Below, one piece after another: positions 17,247 to 24,998 of a DNA stretch of 52,521 bases. The position numbers and the translations under genes are program-made. Each line of letters starts with the position of its first letter. Positions within the stretch are counted from its first letter, which is position 1. Source of the DNA: Candidatus Sysuiplasma acidicola (lineage in GTDB: Archaea > Thermoplasmatota > Thermoplasmata > Sysuiplasmatales > Sysuiplasmataceae); the NCBI GenBank assembly GCA_019721035.1, contig JAHEAA010000014.1, forward strand, positions 1 to 52,521. Direction: 5' to 3'. The notes beneath the pieces were generated by a model, which saw nothing but the letters and a program-made list of their open reading frames with translations, was not told the origin of the DNA and made no database searches.

Positions 17247-18122
17247 TCACAATCTGAAATTCGCCTTTCCGACAGTCCTGAAAAAATCCGGGCCTTTCTC
17301 GCTGACTATAGTCCGCGCAAGTTCACGTGCAGCCTGGCTGGCACCAAAAGGCATCTCGACTCCGATTGCTCTGCCTATGCTCTCCATCTCTTTCACAAAT
17401 CTGGCAGATGCGACAACAGATGCGGCTGCGACAGCGATTTCTCTTTCGCCGCCAGTAATTGCGTGGAGCTCCATTCCCGGCAAAGCCTTCTTCATTCTGT
17501 CAACAGCCCTGTCAGTCGAAAATTTATCGACAACCGCTGCCGTACAGGCATTTCTGGAGGAAACATTGGAGATAGCCTTCTGATGTGCCCATGCCAGTAT
17601 ATCGTTCATATTCTGCATCCTGTCATACAGACTGTTGAACGTTGCGGGGGACAAGCAGATAACGTCAATGCAGTTCTTTCCGACAATCTCAAACGTTCTT
17701 TCGCTAAGTCTGTCGAGTTCCAGTCTTGAGAGGCGCTTTGAATCTGTGATTCCAGAAATAAAAAGCTCCCTTGCGGTATCGTTGTCAACACAAACGGCCG
17801 CTACGACGAGCGGGCCAAAGTAATCTCCCTTTCCTGCCTCATCGCTTCCGGTCCAGCGGTCGGGAAGCGACAGGCCCAGTTGACTTCGCGCATACTCTCC
17901 ATAGTTGAAGGGCAGGGAAACAAAATAATCCCTGGCAAGGTCTGAATATACGTCTCCGGAAAGTTCGCAAATTACCGTTCCGGTAGCGTAAACAGAAATG
18001 CCAGACTTCCCTCTCTTAAGGTTCATCACTGTCTTGTTTCCGGACACGGAAAAACCAATGCCGGCGAAAAAATCTATTGTCTTCTGCACTTCGTGTTCGG
18101 GTATCCTGAAACGATATCGCAC
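17247..18122 (-). CDS. rnhC: Ribonuclease HIII
   Basis: This 291-residue type-2 RNase H removes RNA from RNA-DNA hybrids. Residues 1-80 form an N-terminal domain absent from RNase HII, as expected for RNase HIII's TBP-like substrate-binding domain. The catalytic motif is GSDEAGKGDYFGPLVVAAV (92-110), with D94 and E95. The KGD(Y/F)FGPLVV form is the RNase HIII version; RNase HII has DEAGRGPVxGPxV. Further acidic residues lie in VVDKF and in the GGEREIAVAAASVVASA helix. The start codon is GTG at 18122. RNase HIII is best known from Firmicutes and is patchy in archaea, so its presence is worth noting. The gene is downstream of the EamA-type gene on the same strand, 91 bp away. Confidence 0.9.
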   Translation of the reverse strand: MRYRFRIPEHEVQKTIDFFAGIGFSVSGNKTVMNLKRGKSGISVYATGTVICELSGDVYSDLARDYFVSLPFNYGEYARSQLGLSLPDRWTGSDEAGKGDYFGPLVVAAVCVDNDTARELFISGITDSKRLSRLELDRLSERTFEIVGKNCIDVICLSPATFNSLYDRMQNMNDILAWAHQKAISNVSSRNACTAAVVDKFSTDRAVDRMKKALPGMELHAITGGEREIAVAAASVVASARFVKEMESIGRAIGVEMPFGASQAARELARTIVSEKGPDFFRTVGKANFRL

Positions 18123-18213
18123 AGATGTGAATTGGAATGCACATCATCAATGTTGCCGTTCGATTTCAGGCAGGTTGCGACGAAGTGCCGGTGCCAGTCC
18201 ATATGAGGCACAT

Positions 18214-19131
18214 TTACATCGAAGACAAACTCCGATCCTTCTTCTTCCCTTCGCCGAACGCGATTGTGCACATGCTAGCACCGGACACCGCTCCAATTAC
18301 CAGAGCCACTGATACAGGTGTAAGACTGAAGCCAATCAGGGAGACGCTCAGAAGCAGAGTAAACACGGGAATCATACACATGAGTATGGATGTCAGTGTA
18401 AAGCCGGTTAGTTTGGAAGCGGCAAAGAATAGCAAGTAGCCGGCGAACATGGACGTGGCACCTATCACGAAGAGTATGAGCATATCGCTGAAGTTCGGGA
18501 TAATCAATGCAACAGGGTCCTGAATGAGCAGGGCCGGGAGAATCACAATAGCCGATGATGCGAAAAATGTCGGCGTAAGTATCCTGGCCATACCATCCAC
18601 CATTATCCTCTCATTTGTATATACAAAGAAAACTGCAATGAGCACTGGCACTATTGATACCAGCAGCAGGCCGTATAACGAGTGCACGCCAAACTGGCCG
18701 CCGAACAGCGATAGCGTTGCGGAAGAGATAACGAGAATGGCTATGCCGGGGAAGAACAGTGAAAAATTTGGAATGAATCTGTTTCTTCCAATCGAGTAGA
18801 TTATTGCAGGAGAAAGTATTGCATCGCCGATAAGAACGAAAGTCGCGGTTATGACGCCACCGTTGATCTCTGTTGAAAATATTATCATAAACTGAGATGA
18901 CAGATACCCGAGCGCCGGTAATACAATATCCAGTTTTCTGGATGGGAGGGAGAAATGTCCCCCTTTGACAGCACCGTACACCAGGAAAAGCATACCGCCC
19001 ACGAGAGACGGATATAGAAAAACCGAAAAATATGACAATGTTCCGAGCATATGAAGGAATATGTAATACGTGGACCAGACAAAGGCAGAAAGAACTGCAA
19101 CTGAAGAGCCTGCCGCGACTTCGCGTTTCAC
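18214..19131 (-). CDS. EamA/DMT-superfamily transporter
   Basis: The 305-residue protein has about ten hydrophobic helices in two five-helix repeats, with few charges in the membrane (for example VAVLSAFVWSTYYIFLHML and IVPVLIAVFFVYTNERIM). This is the arrangement of EamA-type drug/metabolite transporters, which move small metabolites across the cytoplasmic membrane. The substrate cannot be predicted. It ends in a short basic cytosolic tail (EGKKKDRSL). A TATA-like box at 19152-19160 lies about 25 nt upstream of the ATG, so the transcript is probably leaderless. It sits downstream of, and on the same strand as, the lysine-biosynthesis operon. Amino-acid export is one speculation from position only. 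Confidence 0.8.
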   Translation of the reverse strand: MKREVAAGSSVAVLSAFVWSTYYIFLHMLGTLSYFSVFLYPSLVGGMLFLVYGAVKGGHFSLPSRKLDIVLPALGYLSSQFMIIFSTEINGGVITATFVLIGDAILSPAIIYSIGRNRFIPNFSLFFPGIAILVISSATLSLFGGQFGVHSLYGLLLVSIVPVLIAVFFVYTNERIMVDGMARILTPTFFASSAIVILPALLIQDPVALIIPNFSDMLILFVIGATSMFAGYLLFFAASKLTGFTLTSILMCMIPVFTLLLSVSLIGFSLTPVSVALVIGAVSGASMCTIAFGEGKKKDRSLSSM

Positions 19132-19151
19132 GGCGTTGACTTCCGCTTCTG

Positions 19152-19160
19152 ATTAAAAAT
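19152..19160 (-). promoter_or_regulatory. TATA-like box for EamA-type gene
   Basis: ATTTTTAAT on the minus strand is centred about 25 nt upstream of the ATG at 19131. Confidence 0.45.
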
Positions 19161-19192
19161 CTTTTGTCGTAGCCGTCTGTGTCCTGAATCCA

Positions 19193-20362
19193 TTATCCTG
19201 GCAGATAGCTTTCGACACCCGGCATACTGCCGATGAGTTCAGCAGCTCTCCGGATGCGCTCGATGCCCGTCGTCACCGAAAAACGCACGTAATGTTCGCC
19301 TGCCCGACCGAATGCTATTCCCGGTACTGCCACAACACCGACATTCAGCATATGCCTCACGAATTCGGCCCCGGAACCGTTCACTTTTAGCCACAGATAG
19401 AAAGTCCCTTTAGGCATTACCGCATCGAATCCTACAGATTTCAATCCCTCGACAAGCGCATGCATTCTGCTCCTGAATGTGTTGACGCAGGAGGTAACTT
19501 CTTCGGGTCTGTTTGCTCCGGAGTACATTGCCAGCGCCGCCGATCCTGCCCTCTGTATGAATCTGGGAACGCCGGAGTCTGTCTGGGACTTTATCTTCTT
19601 CAGCGAAGAGATGACCGAACTGTCTCCAACCGCGAAGCCTGCCCTGAAGCCTGTCATGTTGAATGTCTTGCTCAGTGAGTGCATTTCAACTATGCCGTCC
19701 ATGGAGCGGGATGACTGAAGTACCGACGGCGGCGCATCTCCGTCGAAATAATGCTCTGAATATGCATTGTCGTAACACAAAACTGATTCCGACATCCTGG
19801 CGGATTCTGTGATTCTACGCAAATCTGCGAGCGTTGCGAATGAGGATGTGGGATTGTTCGGATGATTGACATAAATGAGGGGACAACCGTGTCTGAAGGG
19901 GAGAGACGGTAGAAAGTGCTCATCAAGGGGATAGAACTCAGGCAATGCATCTGAAAGGAGAGCGCCCCCCTGCGAGTAGACCGGATATCCGGGATCCGGA
20001 CACAGGACGCGGTCACCGGGATCGACGATACCCCTGGCGAGATTTGCCAGTCCCTCCTTTGAACCGATTAGCACGCAGACTTCAGTTTCCGGGTCGACAG
20101 ACACACCGAATCTGTTCCTGTACCAGTCTGATATAGCCTCCCTGAAATATGACTCGCCGGCACTAGAAGAATATCTGTGCGCGTCTTCCTCATTCAGCGA
20201 AGAAATGATCGTCTCCGTGACTATCTCCGGCGGAGGCAAGTCTGGATCGCCTATGCCGAGAGAAATGACCTCATCGCCCCTTCGTTTCCTCTCTGACTCT
20301 ATCCTCTCCAGATCTGAGAAGATATAGGGGGGTATGGACAGCAATCTCCTTGATTTCTTCAT
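19193..20362 (-). CDS. dapL: LL-diaminopimelate aminotransferase-type enzyme
   Basis: This fold-type I PLP aminotransferase of 389 residues most likely converts tetrahydrodipicolinate directly to LL-diaminopimelate (DapL). The N-terminus SIPPYIFSDLERIESERKR, then ISLGIGDPDLPPP (33-45), matches DapL-type proteins. The PLP lysine is K232 in SLSKTFNMTGFR, the phosphate-binding region has GSKEGL, and NHPNNPT (166-172) and YDNAYSE are present. The last gene of a dapA-dapB-lysA-dapL operon, it starts 9 nt after the lysA stop and has a good SD (GAGGTGG) before its ATG. No dapD, dapE or dapF genes are seen here, consistent with the one-step DapL bypass plus an epimerase elsewhere. Motifs alone would also allow a general aspartate-family aminotransferase; context decides. 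Confidence 0.87.
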   Translation of the reverse strand: MKKSRRLLSIPPYIFSDLERIESERKRRGDEVISLGIGDPDLPPPEIVTETIISSLNEEDAHRYSSSAGESYFREAISDWYRNRFGVSVDPETEVCVLIGSKEGLANLARGIVDPGDRVLCPDPGYPVYSQGGALLSDALPEFYPLDEHFLPSLPFRHGCPLIYVNHPNNPTSSFATLADLRRITESARMSESVLCYDNAYSEHYFDGDAPPSVLQSSRSMDGIVEMHSLSKTFNMTGFRAGFAVGDSSVISSLKKIKSQTDSGVPRFIQRAGSAALAMYSGANRPEEVTSCVNTFRSRMHALVEGLKSVGFDAVMPKGTFYLWLKVNGSGAEFVRHMLNVGVVAVPGIAFGRAGEHYVRFSVTTGIERIRRAAELIGSMPGVESYLPG

Positions 20363-20371
20363 CGTACCACC

Positions 20372-21691
20372 TCAAAGAAGATGCGGCGGTATCTTCTGTC
20401 TCTGCACAAGATCTGTAAAGTCTTCCCTTTCCCTGATTGCCTCGACTTTCCCGCCGCTGACTAGCGCTTCGGCGGCCATTGGACGTGTGTTGTACCTACT
20501 GGACATCGAAAAGCCGTATGCACCCGCGTCGAGGAAAGCGAGCAGGTCTCCTGCAGACGCTTCTGGCATGCTGCGGTCTTTTGCCATCATGTCGCTGTTC
20601 TCGCATATCTGCCCGGTGACGTTGGCAACTATGTTCTTTTCGGTGCCGAGCCTGTTGGCCAGCAGCACTTCATGGTATGCACCATACAGTGCCGGGCGAA
20701 GAAGCGTATTCATACCAGCGTCGCAGCCGATGAAAGTCTTATACGATCTCTTAACATGTGTCACCGTCGCCAGAAGAACTGTAGAATCACAGACAAGATA
20801 TCTCCCTGGCTCAACGACCAGTGTGGGGTCTCCAATTTTCCTGTTGCTGTTCAGGGCTTCCTCGAAAACGCTGACGACAGATGCCGCTATCTCTTCTATC
20901 GGCAGGGCCACCTCGTCCGGCTGATAGGGAACACCGAAACCGCCGCCGATATCGATGAACTCGAAGGATATGCCCAGCTCTTTTGAAATGCGCGAAGCAA
21001 TTCCCATCAGTTTCTCAGAAACAACAGGAAAGTATTCCGCATCCAGCACATTCGAGCCGGTCATCATGTGCATGCCGAAACGTCTGATGCCGGACTTTAT
21101 GGCATGCCTGTAGGCCGATACAGCCTCCTGTTCCCTCATGCCGAACTTGGCATCGGGGCCTGCAGTGACTATGCCTTCGTATTTTCCCTTTCCCACGCCC
21201 GGGTTTATTCTGAATGAAATGATCGAAGGATCGCCGTACGCAAGGAGTCTGCCGAGAAGCGGCGCGTCGTCGAGATTTATGACACAGCCTGAGCTGAATG
21301 CATATTCCAGTTCGCTGTCGGAGTTGAAATTTCCACTATAAAGAATCTCTTCCGGGCTGAAGCCGGAAAGCCTCGCGAGGAATATTTCCGCAGGGCTGGA
21401 GCAGTCCGCGCCTGCTCCCTCGCTCCTGAGTATGCGTATTATTGATAGATTGTTGTTGGCCTTGAGCGCATAATGCAGACGGAATTTCTTCCGGTTCGAA
21501 GCGAACGCACTGTGAATTCTTCTGTAATTCTCCCTTATGCGGCGTTCCGAAGTGACAAAGACCGGGGTTCCGAACTTCTCAGCAATCTCGGAGGAGCTGA
21601 TCCCGTCTATGTGCAGAACACCGTCACGGTCGGTAAGATGGTCGCAGCCAGCCACAATAGGATGTGATTCCCGCAATAAATTCACCTGCAC
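20372..21691 (-). CDS. lysA: Diaminopimelate decarboxylase
   Basis: This fold-type III PLP decarboxylase of 439 residues makes lysine from meso-diaminopimelate, the last step. The PLP lysine is K77 in HYALKANNN. The barrel shows HMMTGSNVLD where most LysA proteins have HIGSQ, then IDIGGGFGVPY (phosphate loop) and VEPGRYLV. The second-domain catalytic cysteine is in GQICENSD, and the substrate-binding tyrosine is in SSRYNTRP. These residues favour DAP over ornithine or carboxynorspermidine decarboxylase, and the neighbouring dap genes support this. It starts within 1 nt of the dapB stop (overlapping stop/start) and is followed by dapL after 9 nt. The length is slightly above the family mean (about 420). 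Confidence 0.93.
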   Translation of the reverse strand: MQVNLLRESHPIVAGCDHLTDRDGVLHIDGISSSEIAEKFGTPVFVTSERRIRENYRRIHSAFASNRKKFRLHYALKANNNLSIIRILRSEGAGADCSSPAEIFLARLSGFSPEEILYSGNFNSDSELEYAFSSGCVINLDDAPLLGRLLAYGDPSIISFRINPGVGKGKYEGIVTAGPDAKFGMREQEAVSAYRHAIKSGIRRFGMHMMTGSNVLDAEYFPVVSEKLMGIASRISKELGISFEFIDIGGGFGVPYQPDEVALPIEEIAASVVSVFEEALNSNRKIGDPTLVVEPGRYLVCDSTVLLATVTHVKRSYKTFIGCDAGMNTLLRPALYGAYHEVLLANRLGTEKNIVANVTGQICENSDMMAKDRSMPEASAGDLLAFLDAGAYGFSMSSRYNTRPMAAEALVSGGKVEAIREREDFTDLVQRQKIPPHLL

Positions 21692-22473
21692 TACGCTTTG
21701 CTTTGGGCGAGTATGTCATGCATTGAATATAAACCGGGCTGTCTTTCCTCTTCGTTCAGCCACTTCACCGCATGGGCTATGCCGGCGGCATATGCGCGGC
21801 CGTCAGTAACCGTATGCCTGAACTCCAGTTCTTCAAAGGTGTCGTGAAGGAAAATTCTGTGTTCCGATCCAGGTGCGGATCCTGCGCGGATTGAAACTAC
21901 CTCAATATCACGCTGCTTTCTTGGCCCTGCTTCCGTTTTGATGCGCATGTCCCCGTAGAGGGCAGAAATTTCGCTCGCAAGCTGTTTTGCTGTCCCGCTT
22001 GGAAAGTCCTTCTTTTCTGCCCTGTGTCTTTCCAGGATGGTTACGTCAAATCCTTCCGGGGCAGGAAACAGCACTGGGAGGATGCTCCTCAGCATCGCGA
22101 TTCCGCGGGAAAAATTACTGTCCATCACGATTGGAACGTTTTCAGCCGCCGAGGCGATTGCGTTCTGCTGACGTGCGTCGTGCCCTGTTGTGGCAACAAC
22201 CAGAGGAGACTGGGTCTCAACAGATAGAGCCGTTGCAGCTTCTGTTCCAGACGGGGATGAAGCGTCAATGACGGTCCTGCCCCTTGCGAGCTCGGTCGGG
22301 AAGGCATGAACCTGATAAACCGAAACAGGTTCCCCTCCTGTCACTATTTCAAACCCGGCGGTAACAGAATCAGATATGCCGGCCGCAACTGTAAATTCGC
22401 CACCGCTGTGCCGTGCAATGGCACTGCCAAGCCTGCCGTTGATCCCGAAGATTATGACTTCAGTATGCTTCAT
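21691..22473 (-). CDS. dapB: 4-hydroxy-tetrahydrodipicolinate reductase
   Basis: The 260-residue protein reduces hydroxy-tetrahydrodipicolinate with NAD(P)H. The Rossmann motif GINGRLGSAIARH is near the N-terminus. VVATTGHD marks the nucleotide-binding middle. The substrate-binding and catalytic stretch is ERHRAEKKDFPSGTAK. Compared with the common E-x-HH-R-H-K-V-D-APSGTA, the first catalytic His and the Lys are kept, but the second His is Arg. VMDSNFSRGIAMLR corresponds to the SNFSxG motif. The C-terminal RAYAAGIAHAVKWL helix is typical. It overlaps dapA by 14 nt and touches lysA by 1 nt. Coenzyme preference cannot be judged. Confidence 0.92.
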   Translation of the reverse strand: MKHTEVIIFGINGRLGSAIARHSGGEFTVAAGISDSVTAGFEIVTGGEPVSVYQVHAFPTELARGRTVIDASSPSGTEAATALSVETQSPLVVATTGHDARQQNAIASAAENVPIVMDSNFSRGIAMLRSILPVLFPAPEGFDVTILERHRAEKKDFPSGTAKQLASEISALYGDMRIKTEAGPRKQRDIEVVSIRAGSAPGSEHRIFLHDTFEELEFRHTVTDGRAYAAGIAHAVKWLNEEERQPGLYSMHDILAQSKA

Positions 22474-23506
22474 ACGATATCTCCTTGATTAGGTCAGGGT
22501 TAAGAATTCTTTCTCCTATGTCAATGTCAAAAAAGTCTTCTATACTGTCAAAGAGCTCCGGATGCTTCGCATACTGCTCACGTGCGAGTTCCAGCAGCGA
22601 TAATGCGGCGTTTGGACCAAGTCTTCCAAGGGGTTGTCTGCAAAAACCTGACGGCATTCCAAACAGATGCATGAGGCTCTTGACGGGTACCGGATTTCGA
22701 TACTTCAGCGACACATTTCCTTGTGGCGCACTTTCCGTCGATCTGACTGTTACTGCTTCAAACCACGGTGACAGCATATCTCTGAGTCTTGATGCCTCAG
22801 CGGCGTCGCCGTCAAGCAGTGATTTCACCATCCCGGTGACCGCTTGGGGAAATATGTTTGAAATGACAGAAATCACACCGTTCGCAGCAATATGGTCATC
22901 AGTCATAGCGCCATAGGTCAGCGCGTCGTCACCCGACATTATCGAAAGGGAACTGCCGCAGTATTTCCTGACCTCCTTCATATTATCCAGGCTGCCTGTG
23001 GCTTCCTTCACGGAACTGATGTTGGGAAAGTTACTGTGAAGAATCGCAACATCCTGAGGCAGCAGCTGCGTCCCTGTTCTTCCCGGTATGATATAGGGAA
23101 TGATCGATACGTCGGGGAGGGATCTGCATATTGGTTCAACATATTCTCTCCGTATTTCGAGCGAACTCGGCGCGTTGTAGTAAGGGTCGACAAGCAGTAG
23201 TGACTCGAAACCCATCTTCGCCGCCACCGCAGACATCTCCATTGCTTCCCGTGTGCTGTTCTTGCCGGTGCTTGCCACAGGAACCGCTTTGCCTGCCGAG
23301 CAGGCCGCGAGACACTGCTCAAGCACTTCATGATATTCTATCGAAGACAGCGTGGACGCCTCGCCCGTTGTGCCGGCAGCCACGATGCCGTCAACGCCGC
23401 TCTCCAACTGGAAGGAGAGCATGTCAGAGAGGCCGTCTCTGTCCAGTGAGCCGTCCCGGCAAAATGGACTCACGACGGCCGTGAATGCGCCTCGGATTTT
23501 GGTCAT
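22460..23506 (-). CDS. dapA: 4-hydroxy-tetrahydrodipicolinate synthase
   Basis: This class I aldolase condenses pyruvate with aspartate semialdehyde and is the entry to lysine synthesis. Motifs: GTTGEASTL (45-53), DPYYNAPS (107-114), the tyrosine Y138 in PYIIPGRTG, and the Schiff-base lysine K167 in SVKEATG. At 348 residues it is about 50 longer than most DapA proteins. The extra part is a C-terminal tail after residue about 295 (EDFFDIDIGERILNPDLIKE). Related N-acetylneuraminate lyase/KDG aldolase-family members share the fold, but the dapB-lysA-dapL context makes DapA the best call. It is the first gene of the operon. The TATA box at 23531-23539 is about 28 nt upstream of the ATG, so the mRNA is probably leaderless. 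Confidence 0.9.
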   Translation of the reverse strand: MTKIRGAFTAVVSPFCRDGSLDRDGLSDMLSFQLESGVDGIVAAGTTGEASTLSSIEYHEVLEQCLAACSAGKAVPVASTGKNSTREAMEMSAVAAKMGFESLLLVDPYYNAPSSLEIRREYVEPICRSLPDVSIIPYIIPGRTGTQLLPQDVAILHSNFPNISSVKEATGSLDNMKEVRKYCGSSLSIMSGDDALTYGAMTDDHIAANGVISVISNIFPQAVTGMVKSLLDGDAAEASRLRDMLSPWFEAVTVRSTESAPQGNVSLKYRNPVPVKSLMHLFGMPSGFCRQPLGRLGPNAALSLLELAREQYAKHPELFDSIEDFFDIDIGERILNPDLIKEISYEAY

Positions 23507-23530
23507 GGCTGGCGCGTAAACCGGTACCTT

Positions 23531-23539
23531 ATTTAAATA
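23531..23539 (-). promoter_or_regulatory. TATA-like box for dap/lys operon
   Basis: ATTTAAAT-type element centred about 28 nt upstream of the dapA ATG. Upstream of it (23540-23573) lie partial inverted repeats (GATAG-N10-CTATC and TTACGA/TCGTAA) and then a perfect palindrome, which may be regulator sites. Confidence 0.6.
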
Positions 23540-23592
23540 TTACGATAGCATCACTTTACTATCTAAATTCGTAATCATAAATAATATGTCAA

Positions 23593-23611
23593 CCTGTCAA
23601 TATTTGACAGG
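23593..23611. promoter_or_regulatory. Perfect palindrome upstream of dapA
   Basis: CCTGTCAA-TAT-TTGACAGG: 8-bp perfect arms with a 3-bp centre, preceded by another TGTCAA half-site at 23588. It lies about 55 bp upstream of the dapA TATA box. The size and symmetry suggest an operator for a dimeric regulator, possibly lysine-responsive (inference). It is not followed by a T-run, so a terminator is unlikely. Confidence 0.45.
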
Positions 23612-23907
23612 CAATATCGCTTAGTCAGGCATAGCTCAACGTGCGGCCGGAAGACAATGCATGTGAGATGCGCGCCAAAATGACAGATTGTGTCGTCATG
23701 GCAATTTTTCAGGGGGTCGTTAGAAAAACCGCCCTGTTCAGTGGGCGATGCAATGTGAATGGGAGCGAAATATTGCCATGGCCATACGGGTCCTTGAGCG
23801 CCGTGAAATAAAGGCAGAAGGAATGGCAGGCCCGATTGAAACCGAAAATCACCGGCACGAAATCACCGGACAGGACAGTTGCCAAAGACAGCATCATACT
23901 CAAGAAG
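23612..23907. other. Intergenic stretch with no recognised gene
   Basis: This roughly 300-bp stretch between the dapA control region and the ribosomal operon promoter holds only short frames without SD or family resemblance (a 61-codon plus-strand frame near 23748 and a 64-codon minus-strand frame near 23709). No tRNA cloverleaf or repeat was found. Confidence 0.5.
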
Positions 23908-23916
23908 CTTTATATC
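23908..23916 (+). promoter_or_regulatory. TATA-like box for ribosomal/translation operon
   Basis: CTTTATATC precedes rpl7ae. Transcription would begin near 23938, leaving a leader of about 54 nt that contains a hairpin and an SD (GAGGT at 23981-23985, 6 nt before the ATG). Confidence 0.6.
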
Positions 23917-23955
23917 GAGGAAGGGTTCTGTGAAATAAATACAGGTGCCCGTGAA

Positions 23956-23985
23956 TGATGAAGATGCATGGCATCCGAATGAGGT
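23956..23985 (+). promoter_or_regulatory. Hairpin with TGATGA in rpl7ae leader
   Basis: TGATGA (23956-23961) is followed by a perfect hairpin GATGC-ATG-GCATC (23963-23975) and then CGAATGAGG, which includes the SD. A box-C-like TGATGA against a stem, with GA on the other side, is reminiscent of the kink-turn that L7Ae binds. L7Ae autoregulation through a leader kink-turn is known in other archaea. The box-D side (CGA, not CTGA) is imperfect, so this is tentative. Confidence 0.3.
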
Positions 23986-23991
23986 ATTAAA

Positions 23992-24363
23992 ATGACAAAA
24001 CCGATATATGTAAGATTCGAGGTTCCGTCCGAACTTTCGGAGAAAGTTTACCAGATTGTCGAGCTTTCACGCGAAGGCGGGAAGCTCAGGAAAGGCACGA
24101 ACGAAGTGACTAAGGTCATCGAGCGCGGCGAAACGGGTCTTATCGTTATGGCCGAAGATGTTGACCCGCCTGAGATACTTGCCCACCTACCCCTTCTGTG
24201 TGAGGAGAAGAACATTCCTTATGCATATGTTCCCAAGAAAACTGAACTTGGAACTGCTGCCGGACTCGACAAGCCGACTGCCTCCGTTGCCATTGTTGAT
24301 GCCGGAAAGGCAAAACAGATGATGGACTCTGTCCTGGAAGAATTGCGGAAGCTGAAGAAGTAG
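23992..24363 (+). CDS. rpl7ae: Ribosomal protein L7Ae
   Basis: This 123-residue kink-turn-binding protein is part of the large ribosomal subunit and, in archaea, of box C/D and H/ACA RNPs and RNase P. The family core is visible: GGKLRKGTNEVTKVIERG (RNA-binding strand and helix), LIVMAEDVDPPEILAHLP, then the loop IPYAYVPKKTELGTAAGLDK with the conserved specificity region. The length is standard. First gene of the conserved archaeal block L7Ae-S28e-L24e-NDK-aIF5B. The leader carries a hairpin with kink-turn-like features that could let L7Ae control its own operon. Confidence 0.97.
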   Translation: MTKPIYVRFEVPSELSEKVYQIVELSREGGKLRKGTNEVTKVIERGETGLIVMAEDVDPPEILAHLPLLCEEKNIPYAYVPKKTELGTAAGLDKPTASVAIVDAGKAKQMMDSVLEELRKLKK

Positions 24364-24373
24364 GTGGTAGCAA

Positions 24374-24583
24374 TTGCCAGACGACAGTATTCCAGCAGAA
24401 GTTGTTGAGATCATAGGGCGTACGGGAATGACCGGCGAAGCGACGCAGGTCAAGGTCCGGGTGCTGGACGGTAAAGACAAGGGCCGGATTATAACGAGAA
24501 ACGTTATGGGTCCGCTTCGGGTCGGCGATATTCTTATGCTGCGTGAAACAGCAAGGGAAGCAAGAAAGCTGTCCATCAGGTGA
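24374..24583 (+). CDS. rps28e: Ribosomal protein S28e
   Basis: This is a small-subunit ribosomal protein with an OB fold, 69 residues. The sequence [20 protein letters not shown] followed by [19 protein letters not shown] and the C-terminal ETAREARKL is nearly invariant in archaeal and eukaryotic S28e. The start codon is TTG at 24374, supported by AGGTGG six nt upstream and by alignment with the family N-terminus; no ATG is available. It lies 10 nt after rpl7ae. Confidence 0.97.
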   Translation: MPDDSIPAEVVEIIGRTGMTGEATQVKVRVLDGKDKGRIITRNVMGPLRVGDILMLRETAREARKLSIR

Positions 24584-24596
24584 GAGGTGTTTCCAG

Positions 24597-24992
24597 ATGG
24601 TTGACAGAAGAAATTGCACTTTTTGCGGTAACGGCATAGAGCCCGGGACTGGAAAGATGTACATCAGAATAGACGGTTCGGTCTTTTATTTCGACAGGCA
24701 CAAGTGTTTTGTCAATTTTGTGGAATTGAAACGCGTGCCAAGAGAAACGCGGTGGTCTTCGCTGAGCTCGAGCGCCTCAAAGTGGAAAGACAGGGAAAAG
24801 AAGAGCAGGCCCGCAGTCGCGAAAAAATATGTGCCGAAGGATCTTGCGTCCAGACTTAAGAGAGAAGAACAGAGACGTCACGCTGAAGAAGCCGGGGAGA
24901 AACATACGGAGCAAGCGCCGGAAACACCCGAGGCTCCAGCAGAACAGACGGCATCTGCTGCTGCGGATTCGGAAGAGAAAAAGGAACAGTGA
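24597..24992 (+). CDS. rpl24e: Ribosomal protein L24e with C-terminal extension
   Basis: The first about 55 residues are L24e: RRNCTFCGNGIEPGTGKMYI then HKCFVNFVELKRVPRETRW. Most archaeal L24e proteins bind zinc with CxxC...CxxxC. Here the third cysteine position is Asp (FDRHKC), leaving three cysteines plus a nearby His, so the zinc site may be altered. The rest, to residue 131, is a low-complexity tail: a basic segment (KDREKKSRPAVAKKY) and an acidic, Ala/Pro/Glu-rich end (APETPEAPAEQTASAAADSE). Archaeal L24e is usually 55-70 residues, so the tail is unusual. The ATG at 24597 follows a GAGGTG SD. The upstream in-frame ATG at 24543 lies inside rps28e and is rejected. Confidence 0.9.
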   Translation: MVDRRNCTFCGNGIEPGTGKMYIRIDGSVFYFDRHKCFVNFVELKRVPRETRWSSLSSSASKWKDREKKSRPAVAKKYVPKDLASRLKREEQRRHAEEAGEKHTEQAPETPEAPAEQTASAAADSEEKKEQ

Positions 24993-24998
24993 TGTTCG

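Noticed and set aside
17172-17729. 185-codon plus-strand open frame
   Set aside because: It is antisense to the RNase HIII gene, which has clear catalytic motifs; composition is Cys/Ser/Arg-rich and resembles no family.
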